In this document: piece by piece, positions 1-10,659 of the stretch
Position numbering within the stretch: the stretch's first letter is position 1
How the letters are laid out: each line of letters starts with the position of its first letter
Assembly: GCA_963693365.1 (NCBI GenBank)
Contig: CAVNZM010000004.1
Coordinates: 10,168,001 to 10,232,000 of the forward strand
From: Amoebidium appalachense
Lineage: Eukaryota > Ichthyosporea
Reading direction: 5' to 3'
Length of the DNA stretch: 64,000 nt
Made by a program: the position numbers and the translations under genes
The notes under the pieces: model-generated
The model's input: the letters and a program-made list of their open reading frames with translations, nothing else
What the model was told of the DNA's origin: nothing
Databases searched by the model: none

Positions 1-512
1 CCTCTTGAAGGTGGGCCCTGTCTTGCCCGCATTCCTCCCACCGTACACGGAAGACCACTCCGTGTGGGTGATGTATCTGTCATGAAAAGGCAGTTAGTGT
101 GTTGGTGCATGGGTGGGTGGGTGGGTGGGTGGGTGGGAAAGGGTGGGGGAGGGGGGGGGGGGGGGGGGGGGGGGGAGGGGGGGGGGGGCACACAACACAA
201 AGAAACCATGCCACACACCGGATGCGCAAAGCGGAAGAAACTATAACTGCAAGGACACAACGACAAAACAGTGCCAATTAGTGTCACGGTCCTCTTAGGA
301 CAGACCGAATTAGATGCTCCCTTACCTCCCTGATCTTCTATCATTTATAAATTTTGATTGCTCTAAAGCAAGTTTGCGCGTGAACGCTTTGCATTTCTAC
401 GTCTATTCGCGCTTATAAGTGGGCTAGGCCTGTTTGAAAGGCGGGGGAAGGGGGGGGGGGGGGGGGGGCAAGCGGAGGGAAGTCAAGGGGAAGGGGGAGA
501 GGGAAGGGGAGG

Positions 513-548
<36 letters not shown>

Positions 549-1095
549 GAGAGAGAGAGAGAGAGAGAGAGAACTACAGGGGATAGAATAAAGGTAGCAG
601 ATAATGGTGTGTCTATGTGCATGCATTGTGTGTGTTGTGGTAGTGGTGGTGCTGGTGTTGGTAGTGATGGTGTTGAGGAGGGCTGCGGGGCGGGGTTGAG
701 GAGGGAGGGTGAAGCGAGGGGCATGGGGGGAGGTGGGGGCGGAAGGGGAGGGGGGGGGGGGGGGGTTTGAATGCGGAACACAGTACGAAGTACGCATACA
801 CGATGAGAAGCATGGTGCAGGACACATGCAAAGGCAAACATTCAAGTATGCAACATCAGCCGTGCGCACAGTATGCGTCATAAGCAGAGCCCATCCTCAG
901 GGAGGGCCCAAGTCATCAATTGCGTCTGAGTTTCGACCCCTTAGCCCACGTATATACGACGCTCCAACTCAGACAGCAGCATCAACTGAACTTGGGTGGG
1001 TCAACCCGTCTTGATCAAAGACGAGCAGAGGGGGGGGGGGGGGGGAGGGCTGAAGCTATGGGTTTGACGGTGGTGCAGCATAAGGGATGTTTCAT

Positions 1096-1126
<31 letters not shown>

Positions 1127-1371
1127 ACCGTATGTGCCCAAAAACTGTGGTTAGATGGGTGGGCGCCTTCAGTCACACAGCGCGCTAATGTGCAAGTGCA
1201 CCATTTGCTGCCATCCGTGTACGTGTGTGCTTAGTGGTAGCCATGCATCAAGGTCAAACACAGCCGCACACCGCAGTGCACCAAGCAGCGGGACAAGCCC
1301 TTTGTGTGTCCTGCTAGGAACATACACACGCACACTCACAGCTTATCTTTCTGGTGCTGCTTCTTGCCCAT
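1..1371 (-). CDS. PPIL2: PPIL2 homologue (U-box cyclophilin), N-terminal exons only
   Basis: Two coding exons on the minus strand, at 1371-1340 (32 nt) and 76-1, separated by a 1263-nt intron with donor CT|gtgagt and acceptor acag|AT. The spliced start reads MGKKQHQKDKL then YITHTEWSSVYGG, ending ...PTFKR at the window edge. This matches the highly conserved PPIL2 start (MGKRQHQKDK, YIT, YGG, F-R-R) and the exon phase (2/1) fits. PPIL2 family proteins are nuclear, with an N-terminal U-box-like domain and a C-terminal cyclophilin domain, and associate with the spliceosome; those domains lie outside the window. The first coding exon is too short to show up as an open frame. The intron carries a poly-G tract and a copy of the poly-C-tailed repeat. 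The call rests on about 36 residues, but the match is distinctive. Confidence 0.85.
138..190. repeat. Poly-G tract in PPIL2 intron 1
   Basis: Almost pure G with isolated A interruptions. On the PPIL2 coding (minus) strand this is a C tract. It begins about 60 nt upstream of the exon 2 acceptor. Confidence 0.95.
448..572. repeat. G tracts followed by (GA)n
   Basis: G runs around 450-468 and 519-547 with a G/A-rich link, then a pure GA dinucleotide run to about 571. Together with the 138-190 tract it fills much of PPIL2 intron 1. Confidence 0.9.
766..1028 (-). repeat. Poly-C-tailed interspersed repeat, copy A (short subfamily)
   Basis: Read on the minus strand, the unit starts at CTCGTCTTTGATCAAGACGG and ends at GCATTCAAA followed directly by a C run (G run 750-765 on the plus strand). 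It is nearly identical to copy D at 47620-47878 and clearly related to copies B, C and E through blocks such as GGATGGGCTCTGCTTAT and ACTTCGTACT. A second C run abuts the other end (G run from about 1030). It lies in PPIL2 intron 1 in the same orientation as the gene. Confidence 0.85.
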
Positions 1372-2232
1372 CTTGCTGCCTCCTCACTGCGCCACACTTC
1401 TTGGCCTGGCTACTATCCTAACAGCCCCTATTTCGCTGCAATCTAGAGCTGGAACTTAACGTTGTAGAACGTGTGTGTCACTAATATTAGTGGCCTGTTG
1501 CACAAGGTTGGGTCTCATTGGCGATGTCTACAAGGCACTTCGCAAACGTTTCTGTGGTCCGCTTGCACAGTCAGTGCTGAGTGTGGGGGTCTTATCAAAT
1601 CACTCTTGCAGTCACTGAGTGCACGGGTGTTATCAAATAGTCTTCAAAGTGTCTACTCATTGATCACAAACAGACAGATTGGCATTGGACCACGGCCATC
1701 TAGAAACACATAGGACTTGAGCTTTTTTGATGACGTCAAAAAACCCAAAAGGGTGGCTGCATCACAAGAACTTCTTATTTTTTTTTTAAAGTAAAGTGAA
1801 GTATGTGAGATATCAAGAACTTCAACACATCACATTAGATCGAGAACAAAGCTATGCCTTTGCACCACAAGAAAAACGTGTACGTGTCTTTGCACCAGAC
1901 GTGCACATGAACATGCCCTTAGGCTGCCATGGAATTTTCAACTGTATTTGGCACTTATTCCACTTAAATTAAATACGGTTTCATTCGTTCAATCCTGACA
2001 CTGGTTAATGTGCGCTAAACATGATCATGGACAAAGTTAACACTAAATATACAAGACAAAGCTAAGAACATATAGGTATATTACCTAGTGATAGTCCCTT
2101 TGCTACTGCTTCATTGTTCGGTCAAATATAAAAATGGTTTACGCTAAAAACAACAAGAAAGATCATTGGCAAGAACAAAACTCGAACTTGAATGCCTGCA
2201 TTGGCCTCACCAGCTACAGAACTTCTTTAGCC
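1372..2232. other. Intergenic, upstream of PPIL2
   Basis: No supported gene. It contains a perfect CRE palindrome at 1731-1738 and a T run near 1771-1785. Open frames here are short and without recognisable features. Confidence 0.6.
1731..1738. promoter_or_regulatory. Perfect CRE palindrome TGACGTCA
   Basis: The sequence TGACGTCA, the consensus site for CREB/ATF bZIP factors, lies 360 nt upstream of the PPIL2 start codon. The same octamer occurs in the questin oxidase promoter. Function is inferred from sequence only. Confidence 0.4.
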
Positions 2233-3382
2233 TCAATCACCCTTGTCCATGATCCTCCAAGGAAGCAACTTCCACTGTCCACTTACACCTTTAACGGTAA
2301 ACATTCTCTCAGAGCTAATGGTTTTCTTGGTTTCCCGCTCCGACCCTACGCTTATATGCCTTCGTAGGTTCCGGCGACTTTGTCTTGCATCTCCCTCTCC
2401 TGCACGATGATTACCTGGTTTCAGACTAACTTTATCCACATGGGAGAGCAACGAGTCGATGTATTTTGCTGTGGACACATCCATCCCAACACGCGTGCCC
2501 ATAGCAAACTGCACTTTCTCCTTGAGCTCACACAATAGCGGCATATACATTGCAACTAAGGGCTGGAGCTCATCGGCAGTTAAATCCGGGTAACGCCGGA
2601 TGTAAGGTGTCGCGATAATACAAGGTGTCTTCGAATGCGTTGACGAGCTCATCCAATGTTTTGGGCTCGCCAAGTGCTCCGTATACCAGAAGCTGGGCTG
2701 AGGTAAGGAAGAGGGGTGTGGACTGCCGCCTGTTCAGGTTTAACCCTTCGGGCATGTCGACGTTATCCTGTATGGAGTGGGGGAAGCGGGTGAGAACTTG
2801 TCTAAGTAGTTATTGGCACGTGACAATAGGATGCAATTGCACCAGTCTGTTAGGGGGTCTTATGTATTCTTCTGAGAAGTTTATACCGCACACCATGGAA
2901 CGAGAAACTGAAAATTCTGAGAAGTTTATGCCGTACACCACTGAACGAGAAACCGAACAAGGTTTGGCAATGCTTGTTTCTTTGCCAACCTTTTCTTTTC
3001 TTTTCTTTTCTTTTCTTTCTTTTTTTTTTTTGCACGTTTTCCATACACTTTCAACGGTCAACCTCGGCTTGCTTACCTCACTAGGACCCACTGGCCCCAT
3101 TTCGTAGTTGCTGCAGCTCCCTGCTTCTCTTTGACTCTTCTTGGTAACAGACGGTGCAGACCTGCTCCCTGGCCGTGTACGTGTCTCTTGGCTGAGGGGC
3201 GGGTTGTACTTCTCTACGGTCGTGCTGGGCACGGTGACTACCTTGCGCAGTTTGATAGTGAGTGCACGGCGTAGAGTGTTGGCCTCTTTGGAACGGCTGG
3301 GCTTCTGCTCAAGGTGGCCTGGAGCGTCTTGGGTGGACTCCCCTTGCCAGAGGGGCGAGCTTGCCACCAGTGCTGCGGCCAT
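2233..3382 (-). CDS. Unrecognised gene with an apparent frameshift in exon 2
   Basis: Exon 1 (3382-3077, 102 codons) starts MAAALVASSPLW in a strong Kozak context (ATCATGG) and ends at a strong donor GAG|gtaagc. It is Ser/Thr/Lys/Arg-rich and probably disordered. Exon 2 starts at 2767 after acceptor catacag in phase 0 (DNVDMPEGLNLNRRQSTP) and looks like a helical globular region. The frame then fails: after FEDTLYYRDT a stop follows soon, while the +1 frame continues with convincing protein (YIRRYPDLTADELQPL) to a donor CAG|gtaatc at 2415 or an in-frame stop at 2233. One extra base near 2604-2605 would explain this. I do not recognise the family. The 3' end is uncertain. It lies on the same strand as PPIL2, upstream of it. 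Confidence 0.55.
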
Positions 3383-6049
3383 GATGTGTGTCTCTAGTGC
3401 ACAACAAACAATTTAAAATAAAGGTGAGGTGTGATACTGACAATGGATGTGGTACTGCTTCACCGGTACCGGGTGTTGTAATCGAACACCTACCAAACCC
3501 TTGAATAAGAGTAGAGTACAATAAAGAGTCGAGTATTCACTTCCCGCTTTTCAGGCCTTCGTGCATATACGCAAGAAAAAGTCGTCAGGACTGAGCTCAT
3601 GAGGCTCTGTGCTATGGTGCCTTTCCATAAAAATGCGTGGAGACCCAACCCAGCAAACTCTGACTGAAATTTCCGATGCGTTTATCCGAATCTGTCACCC
3701 TAGACTCTATGCCTGTCCGCCATCTCAGCGGCTGCAGTGACTTGCAACTGTCTTGCTTGTTGGCTTATGACCCTGCTTGAGAGTTTTAAGAGAAATGCTT
3801 GCGCATAATTAAATGGATAAGCCAAAACTTGGGAGTTACCATATTTCTGGCGACATGTACATGCCCAATATTAGCTGGTCTTCAACTGGTCGTAGCCACT
3901 GCACGTGTATCAAACGTGTAGGTACCGGGATTCGAAATATCCAATATCCATATACGATGGCAATGCCGATCGATAATATTCCCGTAGGCTTCAACAGTTA
4001 TTCAGATCTTGTGAGTCACTGGGCGCTCCCTGGATGGACGGGATGTATTCTTGCTTTTAAGTTCCCTGTGATTTTATGTTAAGCTTTAGACCCGTGAAAT
4101 TGTGTGCGAATGCAAGGTGGCCCTCAGGTGGGGCCAGCAGCTTGTGGAGAAGGGGGACTAAGGGTGAACCCCCTTCAAGGGGGACTTCGAGAGTCAGGCT
4201 ACATTTTCACAGGAATCTGGAATTTGGCAGATGATTGGCTGGCTAATTAGTATGCTGATTGCAGCATTGTGGTGATTGGATGCTTTTATTTAGATCTGGT
4301 AAATCTAAAAACTTCGGCGCACACCGGCATCCTCCAGGCCAGGGTGTGAACTCCCCCCCCCCCCCCCCCCCCTCCCCTCCCCCCCCCCTTTTTTTTTTTA
4401 CAGTGAGTAAAAACTTTCTTTTAAATTCGTAGGTGCCATTTTGCCAAATTTCACCTACTAGCAGTGCAACCAGCTGTTTTCAGGAAGGGGTATTTTATGG
4501 ATTTGAACCTGCTAGATTCAAACCGGTTGACTCGAAAAACTGGGTTGAAAAAGAAAAACACGTATGTAGCCTACCAATATATAACTTATTAATCTCAAAC
4601 TTGAGGAAAACTTTTCGAGTCAGGGACAATTGCAATAATAAATAATAAAATAAATAAAATCATGTAACCCTTTAATTTTACAACCTGGCCGTCCCAAGCT
4701 CATACAGCAAACATATACATGTTAGCAGCAGCTGTGTCACGTGACAGCTACAGCCAGACAGCATATGCCACAGACAGTGGGTCTGTCGACGTCAGCGCTG
4801 CAGCCTGCTGCCCTCGGGCTCTTGTACGCACCGCTGGCAGGCCGCAGTGCTGAAAGTTTCAGACCGTGGCACCACAAGAAACCAGTCACTGATGGCAAAC
4901 GTAGTCCCGTACCCCGTACGCGTGTCCGACCTATGTAGCAGGCCTTAAAACGTGATCAGGGAGTCATGGTCATCTCCCTGATGACGACATGCCTCCCAAA
5001 TAGACTGTAGTCACTCTGAGTGCTGTCTCCCTGCAGCCTCTTCTTCTTCTTCCTTCCCTTTTTTTTTTTTTTTTTTTTTTTTTAATGTTGCGGCCCGGCC
5101 GCTTACGTAAGCCAGCGGGTACATAAATTAAATAGACTGTGGTATCGACCATGTGTTTTTATGTTGAATTTGAACGGGGGGCCGTGAGTAGTTCGGGATT
5201 TTGGCCTTTTGGGGGGGGGGGGGGGTGGGGGGTGGGGGGGGGGGGTGGGGGGGGGGGGGGAGGAGGGGGGCCGGGGGCCCGAGGGGAGGAGGGGCGGGGG
5301 GAGGGGGGGAGGGGGGGGGGGGGGGGGGGGGGGGGGGCTTTTTTTTTTTTTCCGGCTGGTAGCGCTAGTGGCCTGGGAAAAGAGCGGCGAGGGGAAGAAG
5401 GGGGACGGAAGGGGGAAGGGGGGGGGGGGGGAAGGGGGGGGGGGGGGGGGGGGGGGGAGGGGGATCCGCGGACCGGAACCACAGCCGACCGCCCATCCAT
5501 TTGCGATTCTGAATGGCCGCGCTTATTTACAGTCTGTATCATTAACCACTGCTTGGATATCATCCCGATCCATAATGGTGTCGGCACCCTGGCTTCATTT
5601 AAGTATCACTTAGCTACTTTGATCAAAACATATCAGGCTCAGTAATGTTTGTTGCGGTAGGCTCCCCCCCCCCCCCCCCTGCTCCTCCCCCTCCTCCCCC
5701 CCCCCCCCCCCCCTGCCCCCAAGAGAAGGGGGGGGGGGGGAAACCTGGGCCCACCACCGAACCTCCCCACCAACCTCCTCCCCCCCCTCCCCCCCCCTCC
5801 CCCCTTTCCTTCTCTCCCTAGTTGGCCCAGCTGGCTGTAGCTACGGCTTGTGGTTCCCCACACAATCTCCCTCAACCCCTTTTCAAATAAAGTGTGCTGG
5901 TGCATTTCGGTTTGATATTTCTGCTTACGTGTGCATTACTTTCGGCCATTGTGCACTCAAGAAATTATGGCTAGCCTGGCGTCACCACGGTCCGGATACA
6001 CCACCTTGGATTTAGTTAAGGTGGGCTGTCATTAATGCCACACACACGC

Positions 6050-6161
6050 ACACTCATGTGCACAGTCATACACACACCGCGGTAAGCGCATGGGCACGCG
6101 GACGCGGACGCCCACACACACCCGCCCGCGGGCGCGCACGTGCACGCATATACACACACAA

Positions 6162-6225
<64 letters not shown>

Positions 6226-6373
6226 ACACGCACACACACACACACACACACACAAGCCCACACACGCACGCACACGCACACATGTACGCACACACCCACA
6301 CACTTCACGAACCCACGCCGTGCCAGTGACGCACGCACACATGCACGCACGCACACAAACGTGCACACACACA

Positions 6374-6448
<75 letters not shown>

Positions 6449-6462
6449 CCGCACGCGCGCTT

Positions 6463-6523
<61 letters not shown>

Positions 6524-6840
6524 TGCACGCACTCATGCACACATCCGCGCACACACGCAACGGTTACCACTCACGCACGCAACCAGGCACGCACCCATGC
6601 TGCACGCACACACGCACACATGCAAGCACCCACGCACAGCTCTCCCATGCACGCACACCCGTACATACACACATGTACCACACATGCACTGAGACACACA
6701 CTCAGTCATCAAACAGATGTCCACGAGAAAACCAAAGCCTTAAGTCGTGCTCGCAGGCATGCAGGCATGCACACATGTGCACGCAAGCATACACAGACAC
6801 AGACACAGATACACACAGTGACAGACACGCTCACAGGCTG
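6050..6840. repeat. CA / ACGC microsatellite cluster
   Basis: Alternating (CA)n and (ACGC)n blocks, with (CA)n at about 6162-6253, ACGC tetranucleotides at about 6370-6480 and (CA)n at 6480-6520, fading into degenerate CA-rich sequence. All long open frames across it (HTHT, CVCV) are repeat artefacts. Confidence 0.95.
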
Positions 6841-7018
6841 CCACAGTATCATCGTATCCCCCTCCCCCCCCTCCCTCCTCCCGGCCTTTCTACGCTCTCT
6901 CTCTCTCTCTATAAAACGCTCTCTTACTAGGCTCTTCCCCCTCCCCCCCCCACTCTTTCCCCAGTCTTTCTGGCGCAAACACGTGCATTCATAGCATCAC
7001 CCGACAACAGAAACATGC

Positions 7019-7020
7019 GT

Positions 7021-7093
<73 letters not shown>
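7019..7093. repeat. (CA)n microsatellite
   Basis: About 37 uninterrupted CA units. Confidence 0.97.
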
Positions 7094-7094
<1 letters not shown>

Positions 7095-7519
7095 CTACAC
7101 ACGCAACCGGCGCCAGCCGGCCGGTAGCGGCTGGGCCACTGATTGGCCCAAAAGCCCGCCCTTTTTATGATTACCCGCTATCAAGATCTAAGGTAATACA
7201 CACACAACTTCTGGCACACACATGCAATAGCAATGATTGGTCATGTAATCGCGCACATTCTTTCTGGCGTCCACGCAACTTGCACATGTGCCAAAATGTT
7301 ACACACACACCCCGCTAATGATTACAGTGCCCGCAACAGTGCCAAGCGTATCATGCGGCACACTTGTACACATGCAGCCAAAGGCATCCGCTACTACTAC
7401 ATGGCACACAAGCCGCAGGCACACACGTGCACGCACCTCTTGAGCATGATAGCTCTGGCCCAATCAAAATACCAAGCACTGGTCAGAACAAAGGGGCGAT
7501 GGTAACTGTTGGCGGTGGT

Positions 7520-7611
7520 GATGGGGGGGGGGGGGGGGGGGGAGGGGAGGCACCACGTCTGCAATATTAACCAGTGGGGACCGGGGTGGGGGGAGGGGAG
7601 GGGAGGGGGGA

Positions 7612-7642
<31 letters not shown>

Positions 7643-7690
7643 AAGGGGGGGGGGGGGGGGGGGGGGGGGGGAGGGGGGAAGGGGGGGGGC
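7520..7690. repeat. Poly-G tracts
   Basis: Several G runs of 15-30 nt separated by single A or short G/A/C links; capable of G-quadruplex formation. Confidence 0.93.
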
Positions 7691-8513
7691 ACCGGCATCC
7701 ATGTAGGTGCCCTCCCATCCCCATTCCCCCTCCCTTCCCTCCCCCCACTGTGAAATTCATAAAAGGCCCTACCAGTAGGTGCCTGCCACCGCGCGCTGCT
7801 TTTCGGCATACGATCATGGGTCGAATTCTGCTGTAACACATGTGTAACGTTTGACATGCTGGCAAGCGTGGCTTCAGTATTTATTCCAGTGTGGCACATG
7901 TTATGATACAGGTAAGCCTGATTTGTATATCTCTCCGAAGTACAAGGGGGGGGAGGGGGGGGGGGGGGGGAGGGGGGAATTTCAGGCCTAGGGAGGAAGG
8001 GGACCGGGGACTGGGGGAGGGGGGGGCGGGGAGAGGAGGAGGATGAGGATTCGGCCAACATTAGTCTAGACGGCGGTTCAGGCCCTTTCCTTGCAAGAGG
8101 TGTGTGTGTGGTACTTGTCTGCCTGTGTGTGAATGGCCCGTGCACACATTTTTACGTGTACCTGTGACATGATACCTATGTTGCTTTGCGTGTGAGCGTG
8201 TACGTTGTTTTTGACTCATGCACTACGTGTTTACCAGTGAGACAGGGGCAGGGGGGAGGGAGGGAGGGGTAGGGGAGATTGGGGGGGGGAAAGGAGCCGG
8301 GGCCCAGCGGAGTAGGTGGGAGAGGGGGAAGGGGGGGAGGGGGGAGGGGGGAGGGGGATGAGATAAAGCTTTGGACATTGAATTGTCGCTCTCTTAATAA
8401 TATTAAAGCGGTTCTCAGTCAGACCATAGTATCGTATCGGATGCTACTGAGCTTGCACAAGATCGGATAGTATATTTTACTTACGGCATTCCATCCCAAG
8501 TGCAATTCCCTCC

Positions 8514-8550
<37 letters not shown>

Positions 8551-8676
8551 TTTTCTCCACCACACTTAAACTTAAACACTTTAAGTGGGGAAAAGGGGGG
8601 GGGGGGGGGGGGGGGGGGGGGGAGAGAGCTGTGTGTATGTGTGTGTGGGAGGGGTCTGGAGGGAGAGAGGGGGAAG

Positions 8677-9327
8677 GGGTTTGAATGCGTCAAAAAGTAC
8701 GAAGTACAAAAAGAACAAACGGATAACACGATGCAGAATGCAAGCCATATATAAAGAGTATGCATAATAAGCAGAGCCCATCCTCAGGGGGGCCCACGTC
8801 ATCCACAGTACCCGAATTTCGACCTATCCACCTCGTTAACGAAACCCAACTCAGATACTGTTTCACTTGAACATGGGTAGGTCAACCGTCTTGATCAGAG
8901 ACGAGCAGGGTTGCTTATGCAGGCAAGGGCAGTGGGAAAGGCCGGGGGTTAAAGTTGCAGCAGTAAGCAGAAGCAAGAAACATATAGATAGGAACTCAGG
9001 AGACGGGGCTTCTAGGAAGCTCCCCCGTCGCTACGTAAGTCGATACTTCCCTGGCTAACATACTACACCAGCTGAAAAGAATTAAGTCCCGAAGGCCGCA
9101 GAATTCGCAATCAGAGGGGAAAACATGAGATTTGACCCACGCCGCAGGGTAGTAACACACTTACTAGGGCGGAACTTTAACGTCTTCGAACGGAAAGCTA
9201 TGCCCTCGGATGTCAGCCGGAAATATGGTGTCACCCATTGCTTTGGGCTTGAAAAAAGCCAAATCGATAGTCCGAGTTATGTTACGCCGGCGGTTAACAT
9301 GCCGCATGGGTTCCAAGGGAGCTGTCG
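8677..9327 (-). repeat. Poly-C-tailed interspersed repeat, copy B (full length, ~650 bp)
   Basis: Matches copy E (62342-62990) over its whole length in inverted orientation, with scattered substitutions. On the minus strand it starts CGACAGCTCCCTTGG and ends GCATTCAAA followed by a C-rich stretch; a C run also abuts its start (G run at about 9329-9340). Its 3' 340 bp is shared with copy C and a related part with copies A and D. A plus-strand frame at 9125-9346 (MRFDPRRRVVTHLLGRNF...) stays open and is conserved in copy E. No terminal inverted repeats or tRNA-like head were obvious by eye. Confidence 0.88.
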
Positions 9328-10008
9328 GGAGGGGGGGGGGGATTGAACGACACGCTGTGTATGGTGGTGTGCTGATGGTGGTTGGGACGGGTCCTAGGGA
9401 GAACGAGGAAATACTCCGGGGGGGTGTCTACATGTGTGTGTTATTGGTACGGACAACGGGAAGGGGGGGAGGGGGGGGGGAGGGGCGGGTGAGAGGGAGG
9501 GGAGGGTTGGCTGCAAGATAAAAACACAAACACAACCGTTAGTACATTGAATCAGCAAATTGTTGCTCTGTGTTCCGGACCAGACACCTGCAAGCAGGTG
9601 CTCATACATCTGGTAGTACGGTGCTTCATAATCATTTTAATTGCACTCCATTATTATGGCTTATACTGTTTTTCTTTAAGTTACCAATCGAAGCGTAAAC
9701 CAGAGGACAGGACCGACGTTAACGTGCTATTTACATATGTTACAGATGTGCTTTTCCTACATATGAATCCACAAAATGTCTTAAGTGTGTTCAGTATGAA
9801 AATGTGGCTGGCTATGGTGTACCCCTGTTAGAACACTCGTGACTTGGATTTTCTGTTTGAACATCATGTGGTAGTGTGCATCAATTTCTCCCCAAACCGA
9901 CCATGTGCCTTATTCCCTGGCTCGCCCACACTCAAGGGGGGCAGCTCGAAAGAGATGTGCTTTTCCGTGTAATTTCGTTTTCCCATCAGTAGCCACCACA
10001 CCCTCCCG
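9328..10008. other. Intergenic, no supported gene
   Basis: G-rich tracts at 9330-9345 and 9462-9500, then unique sequence with only short unsupported frames. Confidence 0.6.
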
Positions 10009-10659
10009 TCAACACTCCCCACTCAGCTGATTCACATCAGTGATCTCGTTAAACCGACCCATTTGCTTCGCCTGCGCACGCTTGCTGGAAGGAGGTGAAA
10101 AAAAACCAGCACGCTCCAGCTTCGCCATAGGCATACTGTGTGCCAGCCCCAAGGATGGAAAGGACGCAGGGTTTATGGGTGCCTTTGCCTGTGTCTGTGC
10201 TACAAATCGAGCTTGTTCGTTGTTCAACACATCGTGTGACATTGACCCAGTGCCCTTGTTGAGTTGTGCCCAAAAGGGGACCTCTCTCTCGGCTGCATGC
10301 TCGTGCTCGTGCGTGTGCCTGTGCATGTGCGTGTCCTTGTGCCCTTCCATCATTTTCTCCGTGAATTCCGCAAACCTGTTAGACATGTTCTTCATGGAAA
10401 TGAGCAATTTGTCATGCGCAGACGACTCTCGCCTCTCCTCGTGCAGGTAGTGAGGAGTGCCCACAAAGTGAATGGTGGAGCGAACGGGCGGGGCGGGAGG
10501 TAACGAAACCGTTTCCCACTGAGTTTCTTCATCAATAGACAGGGCGTCGACGGGTGCAGTGAGGGTAGCTGGGGGTGAACGGGCACGGTGCATTGACTTT
10601 TCTGCTGCATGATTTGTTCTGAGGTGAACTGAATGACTGCTGTCGGCTGCAACAGGCAT
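10009..10659 (-). CDS. Single-exon unknown protein with His-rich stretch
   Basis: An uninterrupted 216-codon frame with non-repetitive composition starts MPVAADSSHSVHLRTN and ends NQLSGEC before the stop. It is rich in Ser, Pro, His and charged residues, with a mid-protein histidine cluster (HKDTHMHRHTHEHEH) flanked by a probable helix (FAEFTEKMMEG). There is no signal peptide, membrane segment or recognisable domain. A TATA-like TTTAAATAG sits on the minus strand at 10730-10722, about 65 nt upstream of the ATG. It could be a complete intronless gene or a first exon. Length, lack of simple repeats and the upstream box argue against chance, but I do not recognise it. Confidence 0.5.
   Translation of the reverse strand: MPVAADSSHSVHLRTNHAAEKSMHRARSPPATLTAPVDALSIDEETQWETVSLPPAPPVRSTIHFVGTPHYLHEERRESSAHDKLLISMKNMSNRFAEFTEKMMEGHKDTHMHRHTHEHEHAAEREVPFWAQLNKGTGSMSHDVLNNEQARFVAQTQAKAPINPASFPSLGLAHSMPMAKLERAGFFSPPSSKRAQAKQMGRFNEITDVNQLSGEC

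Larger units (their letters stand above)
3383..8660. other. Repeat-dominated intergenic region, no supported gene
   Basis: Contains C tracts near 4351-4388, a T run at 5060-5083, long G tracts at 5211-5336 and 5420-5460, mixed C and G tracts at 5660-5810, CA/ACGC repeats at 6050-6840, (CA)n at 7019-7093, G tracts at 7520-7690 and 7947-8350, and a C tract followed by a G tract at 8516-8622. Unique-looking DNA at 3540-5050 shows no codon structure I trust. A palindromic E-box (TCACGTGA) sits at about 4737-4744. Confidence 0.7.
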
